A stretch of 64,000 nt of DNA from Herbiconiux ginsengi (GTDB lineage: Bacteria > Actinomycetota > Actinomycetes > Actinomycetales > Microbacteriaceae): the NCBI RefSeq assembly GCF_900107435.1, contig NZ_FNPZ01000001.1, positions 1,692,165 to 1,756,164 on the forward strand. Direction: 5' to 3'. Shown here one piece after another: positions 17,582 to 25,799 of the stretch (its first letter is position 1; each line of letters starts with the position of its first letter). The position numbers were made by a program, and so were the translations under genes. Below the pieces are notes generated by a model that saw nothing but the letters and a program-made list of their open reading frames with translations, had not been told where the DNA came from and searched no databases.

Positions 17582-17961
17582 TCTATGCCGACACGAACAT
17601 CCTGGTCTACCTGGTCGAAGATTCCACAGCGCGTGGCGACGGACTCCGGCGGCGGTTCGCCACGCTTTCGGCAGAGATCGCCGTCAGTCCTCTCGTGGCG
17701 ATGGAGTGCCGGGTCGCCCCGCTCCGTCGCGGCGACCTGCTACTCGCCCGCCGGTACGACGGCATGATCGGAGGCCTCACCATGCTCGACATGGGGCCGG
17801 AGATCTACCGCGCCGCCGCGACACTCAGGGCGCGTCACTCGCTGAGTGCCATCGATGCCCTGCATCTCGCGACCGCACAATTCCACCTGTGCGAGGGATT
17901 CTGGACGCATGATGCACGTCTGATCCGGGCGGCTGGGGGAATGGGTATCGAGGTGGTGTGA
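17578..17961 (+). CDS. PIN-domain toxin (VapC-like RNase)
   Basis: 127 residues with a PIN fold: the N-terminal YADTNILVYLVED supplies the first Asp, VAMECRV the Glu, SAIDALHLATA the third acidic residue and WTHDARL the last. It is expected to be a Mg-dependent RNase neutralised by the preceding antitoxin. The GTG start overlaps the antitoxin stop. All four acidic positions are present, so the toxin looks active. Confidence 0.9.
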   Translation: MIYADTNILVYLVEDSTARGDGLRRRFATLSAEIAVSPLVAMECRVAPLRRGDLLLARRYDGMIGGLTMLDMGPEIYRAAATLRARHSLSAIDALHLATAQFHLCEGFWTHDARLIRAAGGMGIEVV

Positions 17962-17998
17962 CAGCTACTGGGGCTGGTTGTCAGGGGGGTCTGGTTGA

Positions 17999-18754
17999 GT
18001 GGGGGGCGTGCGGAAAACGTGGGGTGCGGTCGTGGCGGGGGTGGTCGCGGCGGTGCTGCTGACGGGATGCGCGAGCGGAGGGGCGGGCTCGACCGGGCCC
18101 GAGGCCACGTTCGCTGTCTCTGCCGACGCCCCGCGCGCATCCGGTGTCGGTGACGCGGCCTTCACCGACGGGACGCCGAGCGCCGAGCTCGTCGACAGCG
18201 GATGGCTCGACCTGGTCGCCGAGGCGACCGGCATCCCGCGGCGAGCCCTGCAGGGCTACGCCGGCGCGGCGCTCGCGATCGGTGAGCGGCAGCCCGACTG
18301 CCACCTCGGCTGGAACACCCTCGCCGGTATCGGCTGGGTCGAGTCGCACCATGGCACGATCTTCGGCGGCCACATCCAGGACGACGGAGTCACCAGCGAT
18401 CTCATCATCGGCGTGGCGCTCGACGGCAACGGCTTCCAGGAGATCCCCGATTCGGATGCGGGAGCGGTCGACGGCGACACCGAGTGGGATCGCGCTGTGG
18501 GCCCGATGCAGATCGTGCCCACCACGTGGGCGGCCTGGGCGACGGAGGCCAACGGAGACGGGGTGCCCGACATCCACAACATCGACGACTCCTCACTCTC
18601 GGCCGCGGAATACCTCTGCTACTCGGGCGGCGACCTGGGCACCGAAGACGGCTGGCGCACCGCGATCGCGGCTTACAACGAGTCGCCCGCTTACCTCGAC
18701 GAAGTGCTCGAGTACGCCAACCGCTACGCCGACGAGGCCGCGGACGCCGGCTGA
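17999..18754 (+). CDS. Lipoprotein lytic transglycosylase (SLT domain)
   Basis: 251 residues. The lipoprotein signal ends in LLTGC, and the mature part holds an SLT-type transglycosylase domain: NTLAGIGWVESHHG (catalytic Glu), DRAVGPMQIVPTTWAAW, and a C-terminal AIAAYNESPAYLDEVLEYA. It should cleave peptidoglycan glycan strands. The GTG at 17999 lies behind a G-rich ribosome site, and GTG at 18008 is an alternative. It is monocistronic, followed by tRNA-Tyr. Confidence 0.9.
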   Translation: MGGVRKTWGAVVAGVVAAVLLTGCASGGAGSTGPEATFAVSADAPRASGVGDAAFTDGTPSAELVDSGWLDLVAEATGIPRRALQGYAGAALAIGERQPDCHLGWNTLAGIGWVESHHGTIFGGHIQDDGVTSDLIIGVALDGNGFQEIPDSDAGAVDGDTEWDRAVGPMQIVPTTWAAWATEANGDGVPDIHNIDDSSLSAAEYLCYSGGDLGTEDGWRTAIAAYNESPAYLDEVLEYANRYADEAADAG

Positions 18755-18841
18755 CACGACGCGATTTCGCTCCGGGCGCACTCGTGGGTATCCTTTATCA
18801 GCGCCTTCGGTTGTGTTGTAGAACGTGGTCGGGTGCGCCCT

Positions 18842-18923
18842 GGCGGGTTACCCAAGTGGCCAAAGGGATCTGACTGTAAATCAGACTGCTTCGCATTCGG
18901 GGGTTCGAATCCCTCACCCGCCA
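18842..18923 (+). tRNA. tRNA-Tyr (GTA)
   Basis: The 82-nt class II tRNA has acceptor GGCGGGT/ACCCGCC, anticodon stem TCTGA/TCAGA with loop CTGTAAA (anticodon 18876-18878), a long variable arm and T-loop TTCGAAT. No CCA is encoded at the 3' end. Confidence 0.95.
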
Positions 18924-19008
18924 CTGTGTTCGTGCCACCCAGCCGGTGGCGCCCCCGCATCCGTGTCCGTGGTTCCGGATGACATGGCGCCCGTTCTGAG
19001 GAGACTCC

Positions 19009-19824
19009 ATGTCCACCGAATTCCTCGAGATCGCTCGCTCCATCGCGGTGGAGGCTGGAGCGCTCGTCAAGAGGCGGCGCGCCGAAGGCGTCACCGTCGC
19101 GGCGAGCAAGTCATCGCCCGAAGACGTGGTGACCTTCGCCGATCGCGAGTCGGAGGACTTCATCCGCGCCCGCCTCGCCGAGGCGCGTCCGCACGACGGC
19201 TTCTTCGGTGAGGAATCCGCGGCGACCCCCGGCACGTCGGGCATCACCTGGGTGGTCGACCCCATCGACGGCACCGTCAACTACCTCTACGACCTCCCCG
19301 CCTACGCGGTCAGTATCGCGGCCGTGGAAGGCGACCCCGACCCCTCCACCTGGACGGCCCTGGCCGGCTGCGTCGTGAACCCTGCCACGGGCGAGGTCTT
19401 CACCGCCAGCCGCGGTGGTGGCGCCTGGCTGGGTGAGCGCCGGCTCGCCGTGAACACGGATGTCGCGCTCTCGCAGGCTCTCGTGGGCACCGGCTTCGCC
19501 TACGACGCGCAGCTGCGGGTGAAGCAGGGCCGGTTCGTCACCGGGCTCGTCGAGAAGGTGCGCGACATCCGCCGCGCCGGCTCGGCCGCTCTCGACCTGT
19601 GCTCGGTGGCCGCCGGCCGGCTCGACGCCCATGCCGAACGCGGCCTGAACCCCTGGGACCACGCCGCCGGCGCCTTGATCGTGCGTGAGGCGGGCGGCCG
19701 GGTGAGCGGATTCCACGGCGCGGCCGAGAGCACGATCATGACCTTCGCGGCCGGTCCCGCGCTCGCCGAGGAGCTCGAACCCCTCCTCTACGAATTGCAC
19801 CAGGATGCCGGTCTCCCGCTCTGA
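19009..19824 (+). CDS. Inositol monophosphatase family protein
   Basis: 271 residues with all FIG/IMPase motifs: FFGEES (metal-binding Glu), WVVDPIDGTVNYLYDLP and NPWDHAAGALIVREAGG. It would hydrolyse inositol-1-phosphate or a related phosphate, for example in phosphatidylinositol or inositol-derived thiol metabolism. The ATG at 19009 follows GAGGAGAC. It is separated from tRNA-Tyr by 85 bases with no other feature. SuhB- or CysQ-like substrate preference cannot be fixed from sequence. Confidence 0.9.
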   Translation: MSTEFLEIARSIAVEAGALVKRRRAEGVTVAASKSSPEDVVTFADRESEDFIRARLAEARPHDGFFGEESAATPGTSGITWVVDPIDGTVNYLYDLPAYAVSIAAVEGDPDPSTWTALAGCVVNPATGEVFTASRGGGAWLGERRLAVNTDVALSQALVGTGFAYDAQLRVKQGRFVTGLVEKVRDIRRAGSAALDLCSVAAGRLDAHAERGLNPWDHAAGALIVREAGGRVSGFHGAAESTIMTFAAGPALAEELEPLLYELHQDAGLPL

Positions 19825-19960
19825 TCCTGCGTGACACTCGGGCAGCGCGCGGGTTTGTTGCAGCGGCTGGCGGTTCGATGGAAGCGTCTGTAGCCTTGAT
19901 GAATCCGTTATCTCGCTTACCCCGAGAACACCCGACGTTCAACCGGAAGTTCCCACACAA

Positions 19961-21712
19961 TTGGCACGTACGACTTCACGCCCGGATGACGACTCATCCA
20001 AACGCGAGGCCCACGGTTCATCGAAGCACCCCACATCCTCCTTGCCCTCCCGCCGCAGTCTGCGGTCGGGCTCCGTCGCGCCTGCGGAGACGGAGGCGGC
20101 GGCTGCTCGGCCGGCGCCCGTGACTTCGCCGCGGAGCCGCCGCGAGGCCCGCCTGGCGAGCGCGCCGGCTGAGGTCGATGCCGTGCTGCCGGCGGATGCG
20201 CCCGTGAAGAACGCGCCGGCGGAGGGGGCGAGCCGTCGTGCTCGTCGAGCGAGCTCCGAGACGATCTCGGCCTCGGTTCCCGAGAGTGCCGCAACGCCGA
20301 GCCCTGCGCCGGATGCGCCGCTCAGCGCGACCCCGAGTACCGCCACCGTGAGTCGCCGCGCCGCACGAGCCGCCGCCGCGAACCCGGAGACGGCGGATGC
20401 CGCGACATCCGACGCCGCCGCGTCACCGGCAGCCGCTTCTGCGCGCGCGAAGACCGATGCCCCCGATGCCGTCGCCGCGAGCAGTGTGGCCACCTTGCGG
20501 CCGCACGCCCAGAAGGTCGGCCGCCGCGCCGCCGACGCCTTCTCCGACCAGATCGAGAAGCCGGCCGGTGGTCGCCGCGCGATCGTCTCCGCTCCGACGA
20601 CGGCACTGCCGATCGACGACAGTCGGGAGTCCGCAACGCCCGTCGCGAGCGCGGCCACCGTCGATGTCGAGATCGTGGTCGCCGAAGTTCTGGAGCAGAC
20701 CGCCGGGGGAGCAGCCCCGATCTCCTCGACCCCGATCTCCTCGACCGCGAGCGGTGTGCCGATCGTCGAGACCGCCGCCATCCCCATCATCGAGACGGGC
20801 GCACCGATCCCTCCGGCTGCGATGGCGGCCGACGACGTCGTCGTTCCCGTGAAGCCGGTCTCGCGGCGCACGCTGCGCACCGCGGCCATCGCGCCGACGG
20901 ATGCCGCCGGCGCAGGGTCGGGCCCCGCCCAGACGACGGGGTCGGGTGCCGGCCACGCCGACGACGCCAAGCCCCCGACCGGCCGCCGCAGCCGCCGCAA
21001 CCTCGCGAAAGGCGCGTTCAGCGCTCTCGCTTTGGTCTTCGCCACCGGCATCGCCGTGGCCACCACCATGCCCGCCGAGGCATTGCACGCGGCATCCGAG
21101 AACCAGCACACGAGCATCCTCGCCACCGAGCAGGCGGCCGAGCCGGCGCTGCCCGGGCAAGAACTCACCACCAGCTCCGAGGCGGCCGGGGCGAGCATCG
21201 CCCGAGACGGCTACAGCGTGCGCGACACCGCGGCGCTCAAGGCTGCGGGCTTCCGCATCGCCGACACCTTCACGAACAATCCACGGGGCGCCATCCAGTG
21301 GCCGTTCCCGGTGGGCGTGCCGATCAGCGACGGCTTCGGCGCCCGCGAATCCCCGGGCGGCATCGGCAGCACCGACCACAAGGGCGTCGACTTCGCACCC
21401 GGCCAGGGCACCCCGATCCAGTCGATCGCCGACGGCGTGGTCAGCTCGGTGCAGCCCTACGACGACAGCGGCCTGGGCGTGCACGTGATCATCGATCACG
21501 TCGTCGACGGCCAGAAGGTCTCGAGCGTCTACGGGCACATGCTGACCGGGTCGATCCAGGTGACCGAGGGCCAGGTGGTCAAGGTCGCCCAGACCGTCGG
21601 CCTCGTCGGCAACACCGGCGCGTCGACCGGCCCCCACCTGCACCTCGAGATCCGTCTCGATGGCGTGACCCCCGTCGACCCCTTCGCCTGGCTCCAGACC
21701 CACGCGGTCTGA
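19961..21712 (+). CDS. Single-pass envelope protein with M23 peptidase domain
   Basis: 583 residues. A long Ala/Pro-rich N-terminus with repeated SRREAR, SRRARR, SRRAAR and SRRTLR motifs precedes one membrane segment near residues 350-372. An extracellular RDGYSVRDTAALKAAGF linker and a LytM/M23 zinc peptidase domain follow. Metal ligands are in STDHKGVDF and GPHLHLEI. TTG at 19961 behind GGAAG is the start. Architecture and start match the M15-like protein at 3194-4909, so the two are paralogs with swapped catalytic domains. It probably cleaves or senses cell-wall peptide. Confidence 0.8.
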   Translation: MARTTSRPDDDSSKREAHGSSKHPTSSLPSRRSLRSGSVAPAETEAAAARPAPVTSPRSRREARLASAPAEVDAVLPADAPVKNAPAEGASRRARRASSETISASVPESAATPSPAPDAPLSATPSTATVSRRAARAAAANPETADAATSDAAASPAAASARAKTDAPDAVAASSVATLRPHAQKVGRRAADAFSDQIEKPAGGRRAIVSAPTTALPIDDSRESATPVASAATVDVEIVVAEVLEQTAGGAAPISSTPISSTASGVPIVETAAIPIIETGAPIPPAAMAADDVVVPVKPVSRRTLRTAAIAPTDAAGAGSGPAQTTGSGAGHADDAKPPTGRRSRRNLAKGAFSALALVFATGIAVATTMPAEALHAASENQHTSILATEQAAEPALPGQELTTSSEAAGASIARDGYSVRDTAALKAAGFRIADTFTNNPRGAIQWPFPVGVPISDGFGARESPGGIGSTDHKGVDFAPGQGTPIQSIADGVVSSVQPYDDSGLGVHVIIDHVVDGQKVSSVYGHMLTGSIQVTEGQVVKVAQTVGLVGNTGASTGPHLHLEIRLDGVTPVDPFAWLQTHAV

Positions 21713-21732
21713 ACTCGTCGCCGACGAGCTCC

Positions 21733-23493
21733 CTAGCTGAGCCAGACCGCCGTGTCGGGGGCGAGGGCCGCCTCGCCGAGCTCCTCGCTGGAGAGCAGCA
21801 CGTCGCCCACCGGCAGCTCCACCGCGGTCGAACCGAGGTTCGCGATCACGGTCACGCCGTTGTTGCGGAAGGCCACCACGTCGGGTCCGTATCCCGGCAG
21901 CCACTCGACGGCTCCGGTTCCGAGGTCGAAGCGCGAGCGGAGGTCCAAGGCGAGCTTGTAGAGCTCCAGCGTCGAGCCGGGCACGCCCTCCTGCGAGGAG
22001 CGCGCGAAGCGGTCCCAATCCGCCGGCTGCGGCAGCCAGCTCTTGTCGGAGGACGCCGGGCCGAAGCCGTAGGTCGGCACGCCGGCCTCCCAGGGGATGG
22101 GCACGCGGCATCCGTCGCGTCCGTAGCGTTCGCCGTTGCTGCGGAACCAGGTCGGATCCTGTCGCGCCGAGTCGGGCAGCTCGATGTCTTCGGGGAGTCC
22201 GAGTTCCTCGCCCTGGTAGATGTAGGCGCTGCCCGGCAGGGCGAGCATCACCGACGTGGCCGCGCGAGCGCGGCGGAGACCCACGACCGGGTCGGGCAGG
22301 CCGGGCGAGTTCGGTCCGAGACCGTGCCCCTGCGGGTTCTCTGCGGTGAGCGCGAGACGTGACGCGTGCCGCACCACGTCGTGATTCGAGAGCACCCAGG
22401 TGGAGGGTGCGCCCACCGTCGCGAAGGCGGAGATGGAGTTGTCGATCACGGAGCGCAGCTGCGGCGCCGACCAGCCGGCGGAGAGGTAGGTGAAGTTGAA
22501 GGCCTGCTGCATCTCGTCGGGTCGCACCCACTCGGCCAGCTTCGTCAGCGGCTCCACCCACGCCTCGGCGCAGAGCACCCGGTCGCCCTCGTACTCCTCG
22601 AGCACGGCGTGCCAGCCGCGGTAGATCTCGTGCACCCCCTCCTGCGCCCAGTAGGGCGGGGTGGGCGGATGCGCGTCGATCTCGGGCTCGAGGCCCACGA
22701 TCCCGCCGCCCATGCTCCCGGCGTCGACCGGGGGAGTGTAGTCGGGCAGGCCGGCCTCCTTGATGAGGCCGTGCGCGACGTCGACGCGGAAGCCGTCGAC
22801 CCCGCGGTCGAGCCAGAACCGCAGGATGCCGTGGAACTGCTCGCGCACCCACGGGTTCTCCCAGTCGAGGTCGGGCTGCGACTTGTCGAAGATGTGCAGG
22901 TACCACTGACCGGGCGTGCCGTCGGGGCGGGTGACGCGTTCCCACATCGGGCCGCCGAACACCGACTCCCAGTTGTTGGGCGGGATGTCGCCGTTCGGGC
23001 CTTTGCCGTCACGGAAGATGTAGCGGGCGCGCTCGGGGCTGCCCTCGGGGGCGGCCAGCGCCTCCTGGAACCACTTGTGATCCCACGAGGTGTGGTTCGG
23101 CACGAGGTCGACGATGACCCGGATGCCCAGCTCGTGCGCCGTGGCGAGCAGCGCGTCGAAGTCGGCGAGAGTGCCGAAGAGCGGATCGACGTCGCAGTAG
23201 TCGGCCACGTCGTAGCCGGCGTCGTGCTGCGGTGAGGTCATGAACGGAGAGAGCCAGACGGCGTCGATCCCGAGCTCGGCGAGGGCGGGCAGACGCTTGC
23301 GGATGCCCGTGAGGTCGCCGATCCCGTCGCCGTCGTCGTCGGAGAAGGAGCGCGGGTAGATCTGGTAGATGACCGCCGAACGCCACCACTCGCCCCCCGT
23401 GCCGATGAGGGTGGCCGCAGGCTGCGCATCCGTCTCGGTGTCGGTCACCTCCGCGATGGGCAGGTCGGATTCGGGTGAGTCGGCGATAGTCAT
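21733..23493 (-). CDS. Alpha-glucosidase, GH13 family
   Basis: 586 residues. The GH13 TIM barrel starts near residue 35 (WWRSAVIYQIYPRSF). Catalytic positions are the Asp in GFRVDVAHG, the Glu in CAEAWVE and the Asp in VLSNHDVVRH, and VDLVPNHTS is also conserved. It matches AglA-type enzymes that hydrolyse maltose or isomaltose-type oligosaccharides inside the cell. The ATG at 23493 starts closest to the conserved region. A LacI-type operator lies 33 bases upstream, consistent with sugar-induced expression. No transporter lies next to it. Confidence 0.9.
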   Translation of the reverse strand: MTIADSPESDLPIAEVTDTETDAQPAATLIGTGGEWWRSAVIYQIYPRSFSDDDGDGIGDLTGIRKRLPALAELGIDAVWLSPFMTSPQHDAGYDVADYCDVDPLFGTLADFDALLATAHELGIRVIVDLVPNHTSWDHKWFQEALAAPEGSPERARYIFRDGKGPNGDIPPNNWESVFGGPMWERVTRPDGTPGQWYLHIFDKSQPDLDWENPWVREQFHGILRFWLDRGVDGFRVDVAHGLIKEAGLPDYTPPVDAGSMGGGIVGLEPEIDAHPPTPPYWAQEGVHEIYRGWHAVLEEYEGDRVLCAEAWVEPLTKLAEWVRPDEMQQAFNFTYLSAGWSAPQLRSVIDNSISAFATVGAPSTWVLSNHDVVRHASRLALTAENPQGHGLGPNSPGLPDPVVGLRRARAATSVMLALPGSAYIYQGEELGLPEDIELPDSARQDPTWFRSNGERYGRDGCRVPIPWEAGVPTYGFGPASSDKSWLPQPADWDRFARSSQEGVPGSTLELYKLALDLRSRFDLGTGAVEWLPGYGPDVVAFRNNGVTVIANLGSTAVELPVGDVLLSSEELGEAALAPDTAVWLS

Positions 23494-23525
23494 GACGAAG
23501 ACTCTAACTGTTCGGCGTGACGCTG

Positions 23526-23539
23526 TGGAATCGTTTGCA
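23526..23539. promoter_or_regulatory. LacI-family operator upstream of the alpha-glucosidase gene
   Basis: Read toward the gene it is TGCAAACGATTCCA, which fits the LacI/CcpA-family pattern TGNAANCGNNTNCA with its central CG. It lies 33-46 bases before the GH13 start codon, a normal position for repression. Confidence 0.6.
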
Positions 23540-23623
23540 CATCGGAGGCGCCGCACCCGGCAAAACGCGGCCGTGAGTGATGCTATTCTCTACTGGTGCC
23601 AAAAGCCGTTCGCGGCTGCGTGC

Positions 23624-23695
<72 letters not shown>

Positions 23696-23730
23696 CCGGC
23701 TTCCCGACGTCGTACGATGGTCGGAAGCAT

Positions 23731-23804
23731 GGCGGGATAGCTCAGTTGGTTAGAGCACACGGCTCATAATCGTGGGGTCGCGGGTTCAAGTCCCGCTCCC
23801 GCTA
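23731..23804 (+). tRNA. tRNA-Met (CAT), elongator-like
   Basis: The 74-nt tRNA has acceptor GGCGGGA/TCCCGCT (first pair G-U), anticodon loop CTCATAA (anticodon 23765-23767) and T-arm GCGGGTTCAAGTCCCGC. It follows tRNA-Thr by 35 bases and is probably in the same transcript, which ends at the terminator 23807-23841. The anticodon stem lacks the three G-C pairs of initiator tRNA. Confidence 0.93.
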
Positions 23805-23806
23805 CG

Positions 23807-23841
23807 AAAACCCCCAAGATCTCGCCATCTTGGGGGTTTTT
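23807..23841. terminator. Rho-independent terminator after the tRNA pair
   Basis: AAAACCCCCAAGAT (23807-23820) pairs with ATCTTGGGGGTTTT around a 6-base loop, followed by TTTTT. The A- and T-tracts make it bidirectional, also serving the DUF2277 gene that ends at 23870 on the minus strand. Confidence 0.9.
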
Positions 23842-23869
23842 GCTGTGCCGAGACCACGGGCCGCCGGTG

Positions 23870-24166
23870 TCACGCGCTCGCGGTGCGGATGCGCACTTCG
23901 CGTTCCATGCGCTTCTCGTGCCGCTGTCGGCCCTTGATCGCCTCGACCTCGCGTGACTTCGGCGGTGCGTTCGTCACCAGGCCGTCGAGCAGTCGTCGGG
24001 TCGCTGCGGCGATCTCGTCGATGGCCTGCTCGAACGCGTCGGTGTTGGCCCGGGACGGGTGGGTGGAGCCGCTGACCTTCCGCACGAATTGCAGTGCCGC
24101 CTCGCGCACCTCGTCATCGGTCGTCGGCGGCTCGAAATTGTGGAGCACGCGGATGTTCCTGCACAT
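23870..24166 (-). CDS. DUF2277 family protein
   Basis: 98 residues starting MCRNIRVLHNFEPPTTDDEV, followed by LQFVRKVSGSTHPSRAN and AAATRRLLDGLVTNAPPKSREVEA. This is a near-complete match to the DUF2277 pattern. The function is unknown. The ATG at 24166 is fixed by the invariant MCRNI start. It is transcribed away from the DUF222-HNH gene and toward the bidirectional terminator behind the tRNAs. Confidence 0.88.
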   Translation of the reverse strand: MCRNIRVLHNFEPPTTDDEVREAALQFVRKVSGSTHPSRANTDAFEQAIDEIAAATRRLLDGLVTNAPPKSREVEAIKGRQRHEKRMEREVRIRTASA

Positions 24167-24254
24167 GCGAGCGAGGATACCCCTCTCCCCGCGGGGCACG
24201 ATGTCGTCATCCGGTCCAATGGTTCCAAAATAGGCGTTGATCAGGGTGTTCTGC

Positions 24255-24283
24255 TTGGCTGCGTCGCTATCGTGAGATATAAT
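24255..24283 (+). promoter_or_regulatory. Consensus promoter of the DUF222-HNH gene
   Basis: TTGGCT (24255-24260), a 17-base spacer and a perfect TATAAT (24278-24283). The expected start of transcription is near 24290, only about six bases before the ATG at 24296, so the mRNA would be leaderless or nearly so. Confidence 0.7.
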
Positions 24284-24295
24284 TGAGGCACGCTC

Positions 24296-25648
24296 ATGAA
24301 CAGATCTCTCGTCCCCACTCTCGCCTCGGCCGACACCGGTGAGCTCGTGCATGATTCGTCGTGCTCGGTCGGGGAGATGCGGGCGTCGTTGCTTCGGGGG
24401 CTCGGGGCCGATGTGGATTCGGTGGTGGTCGTACAGCGGGAACAGGCGATGCTCGAGGCCAAGGCGGTCGCGCGGCTCGCGGCGGCGGCCCGTAAGGCGA
24501 ACTGGCTGGCCCGACTGCCCGGTGGGTCGCTCGAGCATTCGCGGCGGTCGCTGGTCGCTGAAGTCGCCACGAGTCTGCAGATCCCGGAGGCGACGGCCGC
24601 TCAGCGCATCGATGAGGCCGAGGCGCTGAGCGACTTCCTCCCCGCCACGCTCGCGGCGCTGGCGCAGGGCGACATCAGCTATCGGCATGCGAAGGCCGTC
24701 GTGCGTGAGGCGAAGACGCTTCCGGAGTCGGCTCGAGCAGAGTTCGAAGCGGCAGCGCTCCCGAAGGCCGCCACTCAGACCAGTGCGCAATTCGCGACGC
24801 ATGCCCGTCAGCTCCGGGAGCGGATGCACCCCGATTCGATCGATGAGCGTCACCGCGAGGCGCGCGAGGAACGAGCGGTGTGGGTGGAGAAGCAGCGTGA
24901 CGGCATGGCCACTCTGGTGTGCCATCTCCCCGCGGTCGCGGCCTTCGCGATCGACGACACGGTCGATCAAATCGCCCGCGCGCTCCGATCGTCCGACGAA
25001 TCCCGAACGCACGCCCAGCTCTGGGCCGACGGTCTTGTCGACCTGTTCCTCCGCCGAGACGGCGACGCACTCACCCGTGCCGAGGGCATCACCGCGAACA
25101 TCGCCGTCACGGTGCCCGCGATGGCGCTCCTCGGCCATTCCGCCGAGCCTGCTGAACTCCAGGGCTACGGCCCGATCGATCTCGAGACCGCACGTCGACT
25201 CGCGGCAGGCGCTCCGTCCTTCCTCCGCATCCTGACAGACCCGGTCAAGGGTGAGCGGCTCTCCGTGGGCCGCGAGCGCTACAAGGTGCCGGCCGATCTG
25301 CGCACCGCGGTGGTTCTCGACGACGAGACGTGCCGCTTTCCCGGCTGCACGCGACGCGCCGACCGCTGTGATCTCGACCACACCACGGATTGGGCGAAAG
25401 GAGGCGAGACGAGCCTCGCGAACCTCGCCGCCCTCTGCCGTCGGCATCACACACTGAAGCATCAGACCGACTGGCGGGTCAGATCGGGAGAAGGCCGGGC
25501 GCTGCACTGGACCTCCCCGGCGGGCGCCGAACACACCACACGACCTCCCGACCACACACGACCTCCGGTTCATGCTCGACCGCCGTCGAACCTCACCCCA
25601 CGCTCACCACGACCGATTCGGCTCCTCCCCGACGATCCGCCCTTCTGA
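24296..25648 (+). CDS. DUF222 domain HNH endonuclease
   Basis: 450 residues. The DUF222 helical region spans roughly residues 30-270. The C-terminal HNH motif reads CRFPGCTRRADRCDLDHTTD, then WAKGGETSLANLAALCRRHH, with paired Cys, the DH, Asn and HH residues all present. The last 40 residues are Pro/Arg-rich and low in complexity. Such genes occur in several copies in many actinobacteria, and their target and role are not established. The nuclease site looks intact. The promoter leaves almost no 5' leader. Confidence 0.88.
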   Translation: MNRSLVPTLASADTGELVHDSSCSVGEMRASLLRGLGADVDSVVVVQREQAMLEAKAVARLAAAARKANWLARLPGGSLEHSRRSLVAEVATSLQIPEATAAQRIDEAEALSDFLPATLAALAQGDISYRHAKAVVREAKTLPESARAEFEAAALPKAATQTSAQFATHARQLRERMHPDSIDERHREAREERAVWVEKQRDGMATLVCHLPAVAAFAIDDTVDQIARALRSSDESRTHAQLWADGLVDLFLRRDGDALTRAEGITANIAVTVPAMALLGHSAEPAELQGYGPIDLETARRLAAGAPSFLRILTDPVKGERLSVGRERYKVPADLRTAVVLDDETCRFPGCTRRADRCDLDHTTDWAKGGETSLANLAALCRRHHTLKHQTDWRVRSGEGRALHWTSPAGAEHTTRPPDHTRPPVHARPPSNLTPRSPRPIRLLPDDPPF

Positions 25649-25799
25649 CCTGAGCCCTGCTACGCGGCGGCACCCGGTCGAGGGTCGGCCAGCGTGCTCA
25701 TCCGCGACCACCCCGACCGCATCATCGTCGGGCTGACGATGATGATCACGCGCCTCACGGTGGGGCGACGCCGGGCTGCGCGGCCGCGCCGGAAGCGGT

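Noticed and set aside
20423..22945. Very long open frame antisense to the M23 and GH13 genes
   Set aside because: High G+C leaves few stops on the opposite strand. It has no family motifs, and the real genes on the other strands are unambiguous. The same applies to long antisense frames at 11805-14210, 28665-31235 and 44440-46956.
25649..25799. Possible small gene after the HNH gene (VLIRDHPDRIIVGLTMM...)
   Set aside because: No ribosome site, an Arg-rich tail that runs into an antisense gene, and no recognisable family.
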